Source of the DNA: Pacificispira sp002696645
Lineage (GTDB): Bacteria; Pseudomonadota; Alphaproteobacteria; UBA8366; Aestuariispiraceae
Assembly (NCBI RefSeq): GCF_048892425.1
Contig: NZ_JBLZHU010000006.1
Location: 1 to 64,000, forward strand
Direction of reading: 5' to 3'
DNA: 64,000 nt
Below, piece by piece: positions 17,058 to 24,794 of the stretch; position 1 is the stretch's first letter, and the number at the start of each line of letters is the position of its first letter. The position numbers and the translations under genes are program-made. The notes under the pieces are model-generated. The model did no database searches, was not told the origin of the DNA, and saw nothing but the letters and a program-made list of their open reading frames with translations.

Positions 17058-18847
17058 GCCGCTTCTTTCTGTTCCGCCAGGGGCAGGTCCATGGCAAATA
17101 ACGCACCCCCGTCGGGCTGGGATTGCGCTGTCAGACGCCCATCATGCTCTTTAATGATCTCAGTGGATATGGCAAGGCCAAGCCCCATTCCTTCACCCGA
17201 TGCGCGGGTCGTCAGGAAGGGTTCCTGCAATTGCTCCAGGGAATAGTCGCCCAATCCCTGACCGCTATCGGCAACAGACAGAACCGCCCGAGCCCCTTTT
17301 ACATCAATATCAATATGCAGGGTGCGTTTGTTGGTGGTTTCCATGGCCGCAATGGCATTGCGCACCAGATTAATCAGAACCTGCTCCAACCGCAGACGAT
17401 TGCCCCGCACCAGCACGGGATGACCGGGGTGTGACAGGGTTAAATCAACGCCGGCATTCTGGATATCGACATCCAGAAGCTCCTGTGCGCCGGTCCAGAC
17501 ATCACGCAGGTCAATTTCGTCCAAGCGTTCATCTGTGGCTCCGGAAAAACCAGGTTTTGCGAAAAATTTCAATTGGTTAAAGATACTTTCAATGCGTGTC
17601 ACCAGACCATTCAGCCGGTTCAAACGGTCCCTGCGACCATTGGGGTCATCATCAAATTCCGCTGCGGCCAGATAATTGCGCATCGCGGCAATTGGCTGCC
17701 CTAATTCATGGGTGACAGAGGCGGAAAGCTGGCCCAAGGCCGCCAGTTTGCTGGCGCGGGCCAGTTCAGAGCGGGCGCGTTCCAGGCGTTGCTCCGCCAT
17801 TCGGCGTTCCTCGATTTCCCGTGCCAATTTCGCATTCGTCGCACGCAATTGGCGGCTGTCGGCCTGAGAGGCCTGCAGCGCGATGCGAATACGCTCTGAC
17901 CGCAGGAAAAGTGCAATGGTTAATAACACCGACGTTATGATCGCAATTACGATAACCACCATCATGGAGCGCTGCCAGATCGGGCTTTCATCGGTCAGAA
18001 AATGCAGTGTCCATCCCAGCTTTGGGATCGCGGTTGTGACATGCAGGTAATGTGCGCCATCCAGAATAACGGTGGACTCGCCCTTTACGGTCCAATCCAG
18101 GGGGGAGAGGGGTTCTGATCCAAACTGCCGATTTGCCCGGATTGCCGCGCGCCGATGGCTGTCGATCTCAGTTAAAGTATGATAGCGCCAGGATGCCTCG
18201 GACGACAGAACCACGACACCATCTGCATTAGAAGCAAAGACAAATTCACCGCCGTCCTTCCAGGACTTTTCCAGGTTGGACAGGCCCAGCTTGATCGCAA
18301 TCACGCCCACAGGGGTGCCAATTTCATCCCGCACAGGCTCCGCCACGAAGAAACCGGGTAGAGAGGTTGTTGCACCAATTCCATAAAATTGCCCGCGAGA
18401 ACCAGAAAGAGCGGCCTTGAAATAGGGTCGGAATCCATAATTCTGGTGCAGGAATGTGACCGGCGCATCATAATTGGAGGCACTGACGGTCAATCCCGTT
18501 CGATCCATCAGATAAATCGCATCCAGATCCGTTTGCGCCGCAAATCGGGACAGCCGGACGCTTAATGCTGCGCGGTCCTCACCCCGTGCCGCCTTTAAAA
18601 CATGCGTATCGCGGGCCAGAACGAAAGGAAGATGCTGAAATCGCTCTAACGCGTTGACCAGAGTGCTGCGATACAGGGAAACACGGTTTTGAGCGCGCTG
18701 TAATTCCTCATTCGTGAAATACCCATAGGCCAGATAAAAGAGCGGGATCGCGCTGAGAACCGCCAGGACAACCAGGATAGCGATCCAGCGGCGGCGGAAC
18801 GCCCCCATATTGAGGTCGGGATTTGTGGCGGTATTCAGGCGGCTCAT
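17054..18847 (-). CDS. DctB-like sensor histidine kinase
   Basis: Inner-membrane kinase of about 597 residues. A first transmembrane helix (IAILVVLAVLSAIPLFYLAYG) is followed by a periplasmic double-Cache-like domain (DAIYLMDRTGLTVSAS; YGFRPYFKAALSG), a second helix (VVIVIAIITSVLLTIALFL), a coiled coil, the H-box SVTHELGQPIAAMRNYL, an N-box (LINLVRNAIAAME) and the GLGLAIS ATP lid. This matches DctB-type sensors of C4-dicarboxylates or similar carboxylates. Start codon uncertain: ATGs at 18928, 18883 and 18847 are all in frame and none has a clear ribosome-binding site. First gene of the kinase-regulator operon. Confidence 0.9.
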   Translation of the reverse strand: MSRLNTATNPDLNMGAFRRRWIAILVVLAVLSAIPLFYLAYGYFTNEELQRAQNRVSLYRSTLVNALERFQHLPFVLARDTHVLKAARGEDRAALSVRLSRFAAQTDLDAIYLMDRTGLTVSASNYDAPVTFLHQNYGFRPYFKAALSGSRGQFYGIGATTSLPGFFVAEPVRDEIGTPVGVIAIKLGLSNLEKSWKDGGEFVFASNADGVVVLSSEASWRYHTLTEIDSHRRAAIRANRQFGSEPLSPLDWTVKGESTVILDGAHYLHVTTAIPKLGWTLHFLTDESPIWQRSMMVVIVIAIITSVLLTIALFLRSERIRIALQASQADSRQLRATNAKLAREIEERRMAEQRLERARSELARASKLAALGQLSASVTHELGQPIAAMRNYLAAAEFDDDPNGRRDRLNRLNGLVTRIESIFNQLKFFAKPGFSGATDERLDEIDLRDVWTGAQELLDVDIQNAGVDLTLSHPGHPVLVRGNRLRLEQVLINLVRNAIAAMETTNKRTLHIDIDVKGARAVLSVADSGQGLGDYSLEQLQEPFLTTRASGEGMGLGLAISTEIIKEHDGRLTAQSQPDGGALFAMDLPLAEQKEAA

Positions 18848-18965
18848 TTCAGGATCAGGTCCAACCGGTTTGTGGAAGAACATTCTTAATTGTTGCACAG
18901 GATGGACTATTGCACAGACGGGCGCCATACGTCAGTCTTTTGCACGATGATAGAGGAGGGTGATA

Positions 18966-19385
18966 ATGCCGGTTTTGAAGGTGTCTGGGGATTTTGTAAC
19001 ACAAGAACCAGGCTTTTATGACGAAAACGGGACTGCCTTGGCTTTTTTCTATTATCGCAATTGTGATCGCGCCTCTGACATCTTTTTAGACACCGTTGGA
19101 GTCGGGGAGCAGGCCCGGCGAGAGATCAATCGGTCTACCTATTCCGCAACAGCAAATCTGGTGGTCGCGGACTCTGTCCCTCAGAACACACCACTGCGGT
19201 TTGAAATATGCGTGACGCGCATCGGCGGGAAATCATTCGGTTATCGCACCCAGATGTTCAATGCCGCCAATGATACATGCTATGCGACCTATGACAGTGT
19301 TGCGGTTTGTATGGATATGACGGGGCCTACGCCAATCCCTCTGCCCGATGACGTGCGCGATCAACTGGGCAATTACATGCTTTGA
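18966..19385 (+). CDS. Acyl-CoA thioesterase-like hotdog protein
   Basis: A 139-residue protein resembling 4-hydroxybenzoyl-CoA thioesterase-type hotdog proteins. The C-terminal pattern TYDSVAVCMDMTG..PIPLPDDVRDQL is the usual last strand plus proline-rich motif of this group. The ATG has a strong AGGAGGG six bases upstream, which decides the start. The canonical catalytic Asp near the N terminus appears as FYDENGT within the first 25 residues. It is convergent with the methyltransferase gene, overlapping its end by 13 bases. Substrate unknown. Confidence 0.75.
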   Translation: MPVLKVSGDFVTQEPGFYDENGTALAFFYYRNCDRASDIFLDTVGVGEQARREINRSTYSATANLVVADSVPQNTPLRFEICVTRIGGKSFGYRTQMFNAANDTCYATYDSVAVCMDMTGPTPIPLPDDVRDQLGNYML

Positions 19386-20197
19386 CAACCGGCAATGATG
19401 TGCAGTTTCGCGGACAGACGATAGCCTTTTGATTCCCGCACAGCCTGTAGGCGATGTAGAATATCGTCGTCCAATTTCCGTCTTTCCTGTGTGGACAGTC
19501 GATCCACGACATGCCCGAATGTCATTTCCAGCGGCGCATGCCAGAAGGGGACATCCAGGGGCGCCAGGGGCGTGAAACTGTGCGAGGTTTCTGTCACGTC
19601 CCTAAAACCGGCTGTTTTGAACAGAGCAGCAAGGGCACCCGGCGCGCCAAATCTGAAGATTTGAAAGTGATGGTCATCCGGCGGTTCTCCGGTCAGGGCC
19701 TCAACCGCATTGGATAACAGTGAGAACATGGTTTGGTCTTCACGTTGTCCCCAAACCATGAATGCGGCGCGCCCGCCCGGCATCAGGACCCGCCTGACAT
19801 CCCTCAGGGCTTTCAATGGGTCTGGCACGAACATAATGCCAAAGCGGCAGATCACACGATTAAAACAGGAATTCCAGAATGGCAGGCGCTGCATATCTGC
19901 GGTGGTCAGGCGCAACAGGTTTTCGGTATCCCGCGCTTTCAGGGCGGTCAGCATGGCTTCGGCCAGATCTGTTGCAATCACCACCCCATCGGGACCCGCC
20001 AGTCGCGCTTCGGTGAAAGCAGGTTCTCCAACGCCAGAGGCAAGATCCAACACATGGTCGCCCGCCTTCAGCCCTGCAGCCTCCAGCAAAGGCAGATTGT
20101 ATCGATCCGCCATTGTCGACAGAGTGTCGGAATGATTGGCCCAAGCCGTCGCCTTGGCATCCCAATGCTGGCGGACGGACTCCAGATCCAGGGTCAA
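19373..20197 (-). CDS. Class I SAM-dependent methyltransferase
   Basis: A 274-residue cytoplasmic methyltransferase of the UbiE/Methyltransf_11 type. Motif I is HVLDLASGVGEPA near residue 48, the acidic ribose-binding end of strand 2 is VVIATDLAEAML, and a post-motif region FNRVICRFGIMFVPDPLKAL follows. Small-molecule substrate likely but unknown. Its ATG overlaps the stop of the double cold-shock gene (ATGA), so the two are coupled and the methyltransferase is the downstream gene. Confidence 0.88.
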   Translation of the reverse strand: MTLDLESVRQHWDAKATAWANHSDTLSTMADRYNLPLLEAAGLKAGDHVLDLASGVGEPAFTEARLAGPDGVVIATDLAEAMLTALKARDTENLLRLTTADMQRLPFWNSCFNRVICRFGIMFVPDPLKALRDVRRVLMPGGRAAFMVWGQREDQTMFSLLSNAVEALTGEPPDDHHFQIFRFGAPGALAALFKTAGFRDVTETSHSFTPLAPLDVPFWHAPLEMTFGHVVDRLSTQERRKLDDDILHRLQAVRESKGYRLSAKLHIIAGCQSM

Positions 20198-20754
20198 ATC
20201 AGTTCAATCTTGTCGGCCATTGGCCCCTTGTCGCCGGGACGTGCCTCAAAACGGACACGTTGGTCGCTTTCCAGGGATTGAATGCCGGCACGCCCCAATA
20301 TGCGGGCGGAAACAAAAACATCCGCGCCGCCATTATCGGGTGTTACAAAACCAAACCCTTTAGAATCATTGAAGAATTTGACGGTTCCCTCACCACTTTC
20401 CGCAGGAGGGCCCGTTGGGCGACGGGGCGGGCGATCCGGGCTGCCATAGCCACTGCCAAACCCACCGGCGCGTGGCCCACCCGATGAGGGTCCCGACGTC
20501 GCCGTGGAGGTATCAACAGAATAGACTGTTGCGACCATCAGGCCTTTATCTCCCTGGGCAAGATCACAGACCAGCGTCGCCCCTTCGGCAATGCCATTGG
20601 CATCTTCTGGCGGGAGGACCGAGGCATGCAGAAACGCATCGCTGCCAGCCTGATCCTCCGGCACAACAAACCCAAACCCTTTGGTGGGATTGAACCATTT
20701 AACTTGAACGGTCACCCGCTCTTGCACGACTGCGGGTGGTAAACGGCTATTCAT
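20194..20754 (-). CDS. Double cold-shock-domain protein
   Basis: A 186-residue protein with two cold-shock domains joined by a Gly/Pro/Arg-rich linker (residues ~85-115). Domain 1 has VKWFNPTKGFGFVVPE and domain 2 has VKFFNDSKGFGFVTPD, the RNP1-type aromatic motifs that bind single-stranded RNA or DNA; DAFLHAS and DVFVSAR replace the usual DVFVH RNP2. Two-domain forms are common in Alphaproteobacteria and act as RNA chaperones. The 5' region carries a strongly structured element (20829-20887), suggesting leader-mediated control. Confidence 0.93.
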   Translation of the reverse strand: MNSRLPPAVVQERVTVQVKWFNPTKGFGFVVPEDQAGSDAFLHASVLPPEDANGIAEGATLVCDLAQGDKGLMVATVYSVDTSTATSGPSSGGPRAGGFGSGYGSPDRPPRRPTGPPAESGEGTVKFFNDSKGFGFVTPDNGGADVFVSARILGRAGIQSLESDQRVRFEARPGDKGPMADKIELI

Positions 20755-20828
20755 GGGAAACCTGCGCTCCTTCGCTATTCCCCGACCCTAGGAGTGTGTT
20801 CTTCTGATTGCCCCCACGGCCGTATGAC

Positions 20829-20887
20829 TGACCTAACAGCTTATTCAAAAGCACAGAATAAGCCTAACATTAGAAAATATTAGGTCA
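20829..20887 (-). promoter_or_regulatory. Predicted three-way-junction RNA leader of the cold-shock gene
   Basis: Outer 8-bp arms TGACCTAA (20829-20836) and TTAGGTCA (20880-20887) enclose two hairpins: GCTTATTC/GAATAAGC with a 9-base loop (20839-20863) and the small CTAA-CA-TTAG (20864-20873). All arms are perfectly complementary. It starts 75 bases before the cold-shock start codon. The AT-rich stems would be temperature-sensitive if transcribed; whether transcription includes it is not visible. The rest of the gap between the cold-shock and DUF1127 genes (20755-21116) holds only the terminator at 20945-20984. Confidence 0.5.
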
Positions 20888-20944
20888 TTTTGTCGCGCGC
20901 GTCTATGGATTAAAGAATTTTTGAGGGCTGATTCGCGGCAAATG

Positions 20945-20984
20945 AAAAACCCCGCATCATGTTTTAATGAAGCGGGGTCTCATG
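20945..20984 (-). terminator. Rho-independent terminator after the first DUF1127 gene
   Basis: On the minus strand ACCCCGC and GCGGGGT pair, extended by TCAT/ATGA, and are followed by TTTTTC. It lies about 135 bases beyond the stop of the DUF1127 gene at 21117. Confidence 0.8.
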
Positions 20985-21116
20985 AAACTGCGGCTCAGGT
21001 TTTGTCACTCGTCTTTGGATTACGAAAAATGTCCAAAGACGACAGCCGCTGTTCCCCTGCGCCCGGCATATGCCAGTCGACGCAAACGGGATCGTCTGAG
21101 CGGTGACCTGATTGCC

Positions 21117-21344
21117 TTAGCGGCGTGCGGTCAACTGATTGATCTCGCCACGAGTCAAACCGATATCGCGCAGCATGTCATCAGACAAGGCGTGCAACTG
21201 GTTTGCGGTCTTGCGACGCTCGCGGTAATCCGCAACGGCACTGGGTACGTTTTCGACGAATGCAATGACCTGATAGGCCGCACGGGCCAGCATGTCTTTT
21301 ACGGTAACGCCGCGCTGGGCTGATTCAAAAGCGGTAACGGTCAT
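21117..21344 (-). CDS. DUF1127 (YjiS-like) small protein
   Basis: A 75-residue protein. The C-terminal half has the DUF1127 pattern: RERRKTANQLHALSDDML followed by RDIGLTRGEI. Members in Alphaproteobacteria have been linked to small-RNA and phosphate or stress regulation, but most are uncharacterised. TAGGAG lies eight bases before the ATG. A second, related gene is 320 bases upstream on the same strand. Each is a single-gene unit with its own terminator. Confidence 0.9.
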   Translation of the reverse strand: MTVTAFESAQRGVTVKDMLARAAYQVIAFVENVPSAVADYRERRKTANQLHALSDDMLRDIGLTRGEINQLTARR

Positions 21345-21577
21345 GATAGGCCACTCCTAGACTTTGTGTTCCTGCGCGCTCTCCGGGGCGCGACAGGGGA
21401 ACCAGTATGGTTCGTTTGTTAATGCCTGAAATGATCCTTAAGACCAATCTAAGCAACTGCATAAAACAGAGGGGACATGTGCAAAAACCGAATGGCCGAT
21501 ACGGCATGGGATTTGTGAAAATTAAGAAAAAGATAAATATTGAAGGTACTTAAAAATTTATACTTTCTACAGGCAAA

Positions 21578-21616
21578 CAAAAACCCCATCACAGATTTCT
21601 CTGGATGGGGTTTTTT
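21578..21616. terminator. Bidirectional terminator after the second DUF1127 gene
   Basis: Stem AAACCCCATC/GATGGGGTTT continues inwards with CAGA/TCTG around a four-base TTTC loop. Runs of A and T on both sides make it active in either direction. It serves the DUF1127 gene at 21668 on the minus strand. The rest of the interval 21345-21667 shows an AT-rich probable promoter for the first DUF1127 gene and nothing else I can name. Confidence 0.85.
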
Positions 21617-21667
21617 ACTTTTTTCCGCACCGTCCTTAAGCGTTAGTCCTTAAAGACGTTTATGGTG

Positions 21668-21892
21668 TTATGCTTTCACCAATTTTTCGACGTCGCCGCG
21701 GGTCAGGCCGATATCATTCAGCATGGCATCGGACAGGCCGTTGATCTGGCGGATGGTCGCACGACGGTTCATTTCTGCCGAAATGCGGTCCATTGCTGAT
21801 TCAGCGAAGGAGATCACGGCGAATACGGCGTCTGCGATCATGTCTTTCAGGGAGATGCCCTGACGATTGGTGTCGACGGTAAGGATGGTCAT
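21668..21892 (-). CDS. DUF1127 (YjiS-like) small protein, second copy
   Basis: About 74 residues, with NRRATIRQINGLSDAMLNDIGLTRGDVEKL at the C terminus matching the DUF1127 consensus. The ATG giving MTILTVD has GGGAG eight bases upstream; a GTG three codons earlier overlaps that site and is unlikely. It resembles the neighbouring copy only in the C-terminal half and in an N-terminal KDM-A motif, so the pair probably arose by an old duplication. Confidence 0.9.
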   Translation of the reverse strand: MTILTVDTNRQGISLKDMIADAVFAVISFAESAMDRISAEMNRRATIRQINGLSDAMLNDIGLTRGDVEKLVKA

Positions 21893-22208
21893 AACGGTCA
21901 CTCCCTAAAGTAAGCAGTTGTCTGGGTGCAGGGCCCTCGTGGCCGCTGCGATGACGGGGAAATGCGCTTTTTCGCGACGGAATACAAATGCAGAAATAGA
22001 GTCAGGGGGATGCAAAATCGGAATAGCGACAAGACGGTCTGAAATTATCGATTTAGCGACAGAAATGGCAGGATGTTCTAAGGTGTTTGTAATTCAATTT
22101 TTTAGCAAGCTATTGATTTTATTTAACTATGTATTTTTTGCCGATATTTGATGGGAAATTTGTAAAATTTAAAACTTTTGTGAATTTTTAGTCTATGTGC
22201 GCCAGCCC

Positions 22209-22269
22209 GTGATGCAAAAAGCCGCCAGATTCATCCTTTTGAATGACTCAAGGCGGCTTTTTGCGTCAC
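22209..22269. terminator. Long bidirectional terminator hairpin
   Basis: Arms GCAAAAAGCCGCC and GGCGGCTTTTTGC pair perfectly over 13 bp, with GTGA/TCAC extending the base after one mismatch, so either strand ends in a T run. It lies 30 bases past the stop of the GST gene, which it terminates. The interval 21893-22208 is otherwise an AT-rich promoter region for the DUF1127 gene, with no frame I would call. Confidence 0.85.
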
Positions 22270-22300
22270 TGGAAAGGCATTTTCTGAATGCCAGAGGGGT

Positions 22301-22993
22301 TTATCTTATGGTTTTTGCATCGCCTGCAAGGCCGCCATAGGCCTTTAACATCCGCTCAAGCCATGCCTGAACCGGGTCACTGTCTTCAAACAGGGTATGC
22401 GTTGTCACGCATCGCAGCCATTGCAGGGGCGCAAAGGCCATGTGATCGGAAAATAGCGGCGCATCGCCACCCAGATAGGATTGTTGCGACAGCATGCTGC
22501 GCAACGGGGTAAAGGCCTTGCGCAGGGCATCAATTCGTTCGACCGGGTCACCGCAAATGTCCTCTAACGCCTTGCCGAACCGGGCTTCCCGGGTTTCCCG
22601 GAAATAGGCCTGGTCCTTTTCATCCAGCAATTTCCAGACGCCAAATACGGCCAGGGGCGCGCAGGCGGGGAATATTGCGGTATCGACCCAGTGGCGAATA
22701 AAGGTCACACCCGCCAGACCCGCATCACCGCCAAACAAGCTGGGGCGATCCGGATAGGCATTTTCCAGATAGATCGCGATGTCCCAGGAATCGATCACTG
22801 TTGTGTCATTGTCTTTGATGACAGGGACCTTGCCTTGACCGGAAAAGGCGATCTTGTCTTTTTCCGTAAAGCGCCAGGGAATGGTTTCAAAGTCCAAGTT
22901 TTTGTGGGCAAGCGCCATTTTGGTGCGCCAGACATTCGGACTGAACAGGATTTCAGGGTCTTTGCCACAAAGTTCATAATGACTGATGGCCAT
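22301..22993 (-). CDS. Glutathione S-transferase family protein
   Basis: A 230-residue cytosolic GST. The N-terminal thioredoxin-like domain has the entry ILFSPNVWRTKMALAHKNLDFE, the cis-proline KVPVIKD and IDSWDIAIYLENAYPD. A helical C-terminal domain follows. The SPNVWR and SWDIAIYLE forms resemble beta-etherase-like (LigE/LigF-type) GSTs, but that activity is a guess. It is probably a separate unit from the upstream glutathione peroxidase gene, because 120 bases with an inverted repeat lie between them. Confidence 0.9.
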   Translation of the reverse strand: MAISHYELCGKDPEILFSPNVWRTKMALAHKNLDFETIPWRFTEKDKIAFSGQGKVPVIKDNDTTVIDSWDIAIYLENAYPDRPSLFGGDAGLAGVTFIRHWVDTAIFPACAPLAVFGVWKLLDEKDQAYFRETREARFGKALEDICGDPVERIDALRKAFTPLRSMLSQQSYLGGDAPLFSDHMAFAPLQWLRCVTTHTLFEDSDPVQAWLERMLKAYGGLAGDAKTIR

Positions 22994-23027
22994 GGCTGGC
23001 GTCTCCCTATCAGGATCGGTGTGAAGT

Positions 23028-23075
23028 GTCCGTACAGAATGTGCGGTTTCAGAATATGCGACGCACTATACGGAC
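23028..23075. other. Nested inverted repeat upstream of the GST gene
   Basis: GTCCGTA (23028-23034) pairs with TACGGAC (23069-23075), and inside it GTGCG pairs with CGCAC. It begins 35 bases before the GST start codon. There is no T run, so it looks more like an operator or leader structure than a terminator. Confidence 0.35.
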
Positions 23076-23114
23076 CTGCCGGGAATGCGCATCCTCAAAG
23101 TATAAAATTTGTGA

Positions 23115-23702
23115 TCACGAATTTGGCAAAGCTGCTTTGACTTCTGATCGAAGGGCCTCATCCGATGGGCGAACCGTGGAGGGAAATGATCCAACCAGCG
23201 CCCCCTGACTGTTGATCAGGTATTTGTGAAAATTCCAGCGCGGTGCCTTTTCAATCCCCATTGCGGCTGCGGCCCAAGCGTAAAATGGATGGGCTTGGTC
23301 TCCCTTTACCGAGACCTTCTGGGCAAGGGGGAAGTCGATGCCGTAAGTTCCTTCACAGAATGATTTGATCTCATTTGCGGTGCCGGGTTCCTGACTGCCA
23401 AAATCATTGCTGGGCACGCCGATGACGACCAGACCCTGATCCTGAAATTCATTCCAGAGCGCCTGTAAGCCCTTGTATTGGTCCGTAAATCCGCAAAACG
23501 AGGCCGTGTTAACGATTAACATGGCCTTTCCCTTATAGGCCGCCAACGGCAGGTTACCGCCTTCGATTGATGCAAAGGTAAAATCATAGGCTGATTTCTG
23601 CATGGTTTCCGCCTGTGCTGGAATAGGGGTGAACAGTCCTAGAATCGCTGACCATGTCGCAATGATGGCGCCTGCCACGGTATATAGGAATTGATTTCGC
23701 AT
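23115..23702 (-). CDS. Periplasmic glutathione peroxidase family protein
   Basis: A 195-residue thiol peroxidase that reduces hydroperoxides. A signal peptide (residues ~1-31, ending PIPAQA) directs it to the periplasm. The peroxidatic Cys is in NTASFCGFT, the Gln in NDFGSQEPG and the Trp/Asn in RWNFHKYL, so the catalytic tetrad is complete. Like most bacterial members it has Cys rather than selenocysteine and probably uses thioredoxin-like donors. It lies between the GST gene and tRNA-Gln. Confidence 0.93.
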   Translation of the reverse strand: MRNQFLYTVAGAIIATWSAILGLFTPIPAQAETMQKSAYDFTFASIEGGNLPLAAYKGKAMLIVNTASFCGFTDQYKGLQALWNEFQDQGLVVIGVPSNDFGSQEPGTANEIKSFCEGTYGIDFPLAQKVSVKGDQAHPFYAWAAAAMGIEKAPRWNFHKYLINSQGALVGSFPSTVRPSDEALRSEVKAALPNS

Positions 23703-23884
23703 ATGTCCTGTTACGCTGTGCTTTTCGGACTGGATTTGCCCATCCTGCGTCGATATCTGGCGTAAGACTAGCAGCTAATTGATCCAGGGGGAATTGTTGT
23801 AACAGATTTGCAACGGGTTGGCGTTGACCTGTGCCGGTAAAGTCGGTATGACCCGCGCGTCCTGACATTATCGGATGGACCTGT

Positions 23885-23959
23885 TGGGGTGTAGCCAAGC
23901 GGTAAGGCACTGGATTCTGATTCCAGCATGCGAAGGTTCGAATCCTTCCACCCCAGCCA
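23885..23959 (+). tRNA. tRNA-Gln (CTG)
   Basis: Acceptor arms TGGGGTG and CACCCCA with discriminator G and encoded CCA. The anticodon stem CTGGA/TCCAG encloses loop TTCTGAT, anticodon CTG. The T arm GGTTCGAATCC is canonical. Confidence 0.95.
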
Positions 23960-24001
23960 TTTTACCCTCGCGTAGGTGATGCGCGGATATTGAGGGACAG
24001 C

Positions 24002-24730
24002 ATGGCAAAAAAATCGACCGGTCCTGGCGGTGGTGGCAAAAGAACCAACCATAACGTCAATGATGCCCGCGGATTGCAGGTTCGGGTTAAAACGGCCCGG
24101 GGGCGCAAACTGTCTTCGACCCTGTGGCTTCAGCGACAGTTGAACGACCCCTATGTGCTGGAGGCGCAGCGCCTGGGCTATCGCGGTCGTGCGGCGTTCA
24201 AACTGGCAGAGATTGACGACAAGCATCAATTCCTGAAACCCAATGCCCGTATCGTCGATCTGGGTTGTGCGCCCGGCGGCTGGACACAGGTTGCCCTGGA
24301 GCGGTGTGGGGAGACGGCCCGTATTGTTGGTATCGACCTGTTGGAATGCGACCCGATCCCCGGTGCGACCTTGCTGGTCGGTGATTTTATGGACGACGAT
24401 GCGCCGGATCGATTGAAGGCCGTGCTGCGCGGGCAGGCGGATATTGTCATGTCCGATATGGCGTCCAATACAACAGGACATCCCCCAACCGATCATTTGC
24501 GCGTCGTGGCACTGGTGGAAACGGCCTACCACTTTGCAGCCGAAGTCCTGGCCCCGAATGGCACCTTTATCGCGAAGGTATTTTCAGGCGGCACAGAAAA
24601 TGACCTGCTGCAGATCCTCAAGAAGGACTTTACCAAAGTCTTTCATATGAAGCCGAAATCCAGTCGGAAAGAATCTCCTGAAATGTATGTGGTCGCTGTC
24701 GGATTCCGCCGCGAAAATGGCGAGCAATAA
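24002..24730 (+). CDS. rlmE: 23S rRNA 2'-O-ribose U2552 methyltransferase
   Basis: RlmE/FtsJ modifies U2552 in the A loop of 23S rRNA during late 50S assembly. The 242-residue protein has a basic N terminus (KKSTGPGGGGKR), then YRGRAAFKLAEID carrying the first catalytic Lys, motif I VDLGCAPGGWTQVAL, the catalytic Asp in DIVMSDMASNTTGH, and Lys in FIAKVFSGG with KPKSSRKESPEMYVVA near the end. This is the K-D-K-E arrangement. GAGGGA precedes the ATG. It follows tRNA-Gln closely. Confidence 0.95.
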   Translation: MAKKSTGPGGGGKRTNHNVNDARGLQVRVKTARGRKLSSTLWLQRQLNDPYVLEAQRLGYRGRAAFKLAEIDDKHQFLKPNARIVDLGCAPGGWTQVALERCGETARIVGIDLLECDPIPGATLLVGDFMDDDAPDRLKAVLRGQADIVMSDMASNTTGHPPTDHLRVVALVETAYHFAAEVLAPNGTFIAKVFSGGTENDLLQILKKDFTKVFHMKPKSSRKESPEMYVVAVGFRRENGEQ

Positions 24731-24794
24731 TTTTAAATTATTTCTTTAAGTTGTGATATTCTTCTACCCCTAATCTAACAGATAGGGGGCTCTC

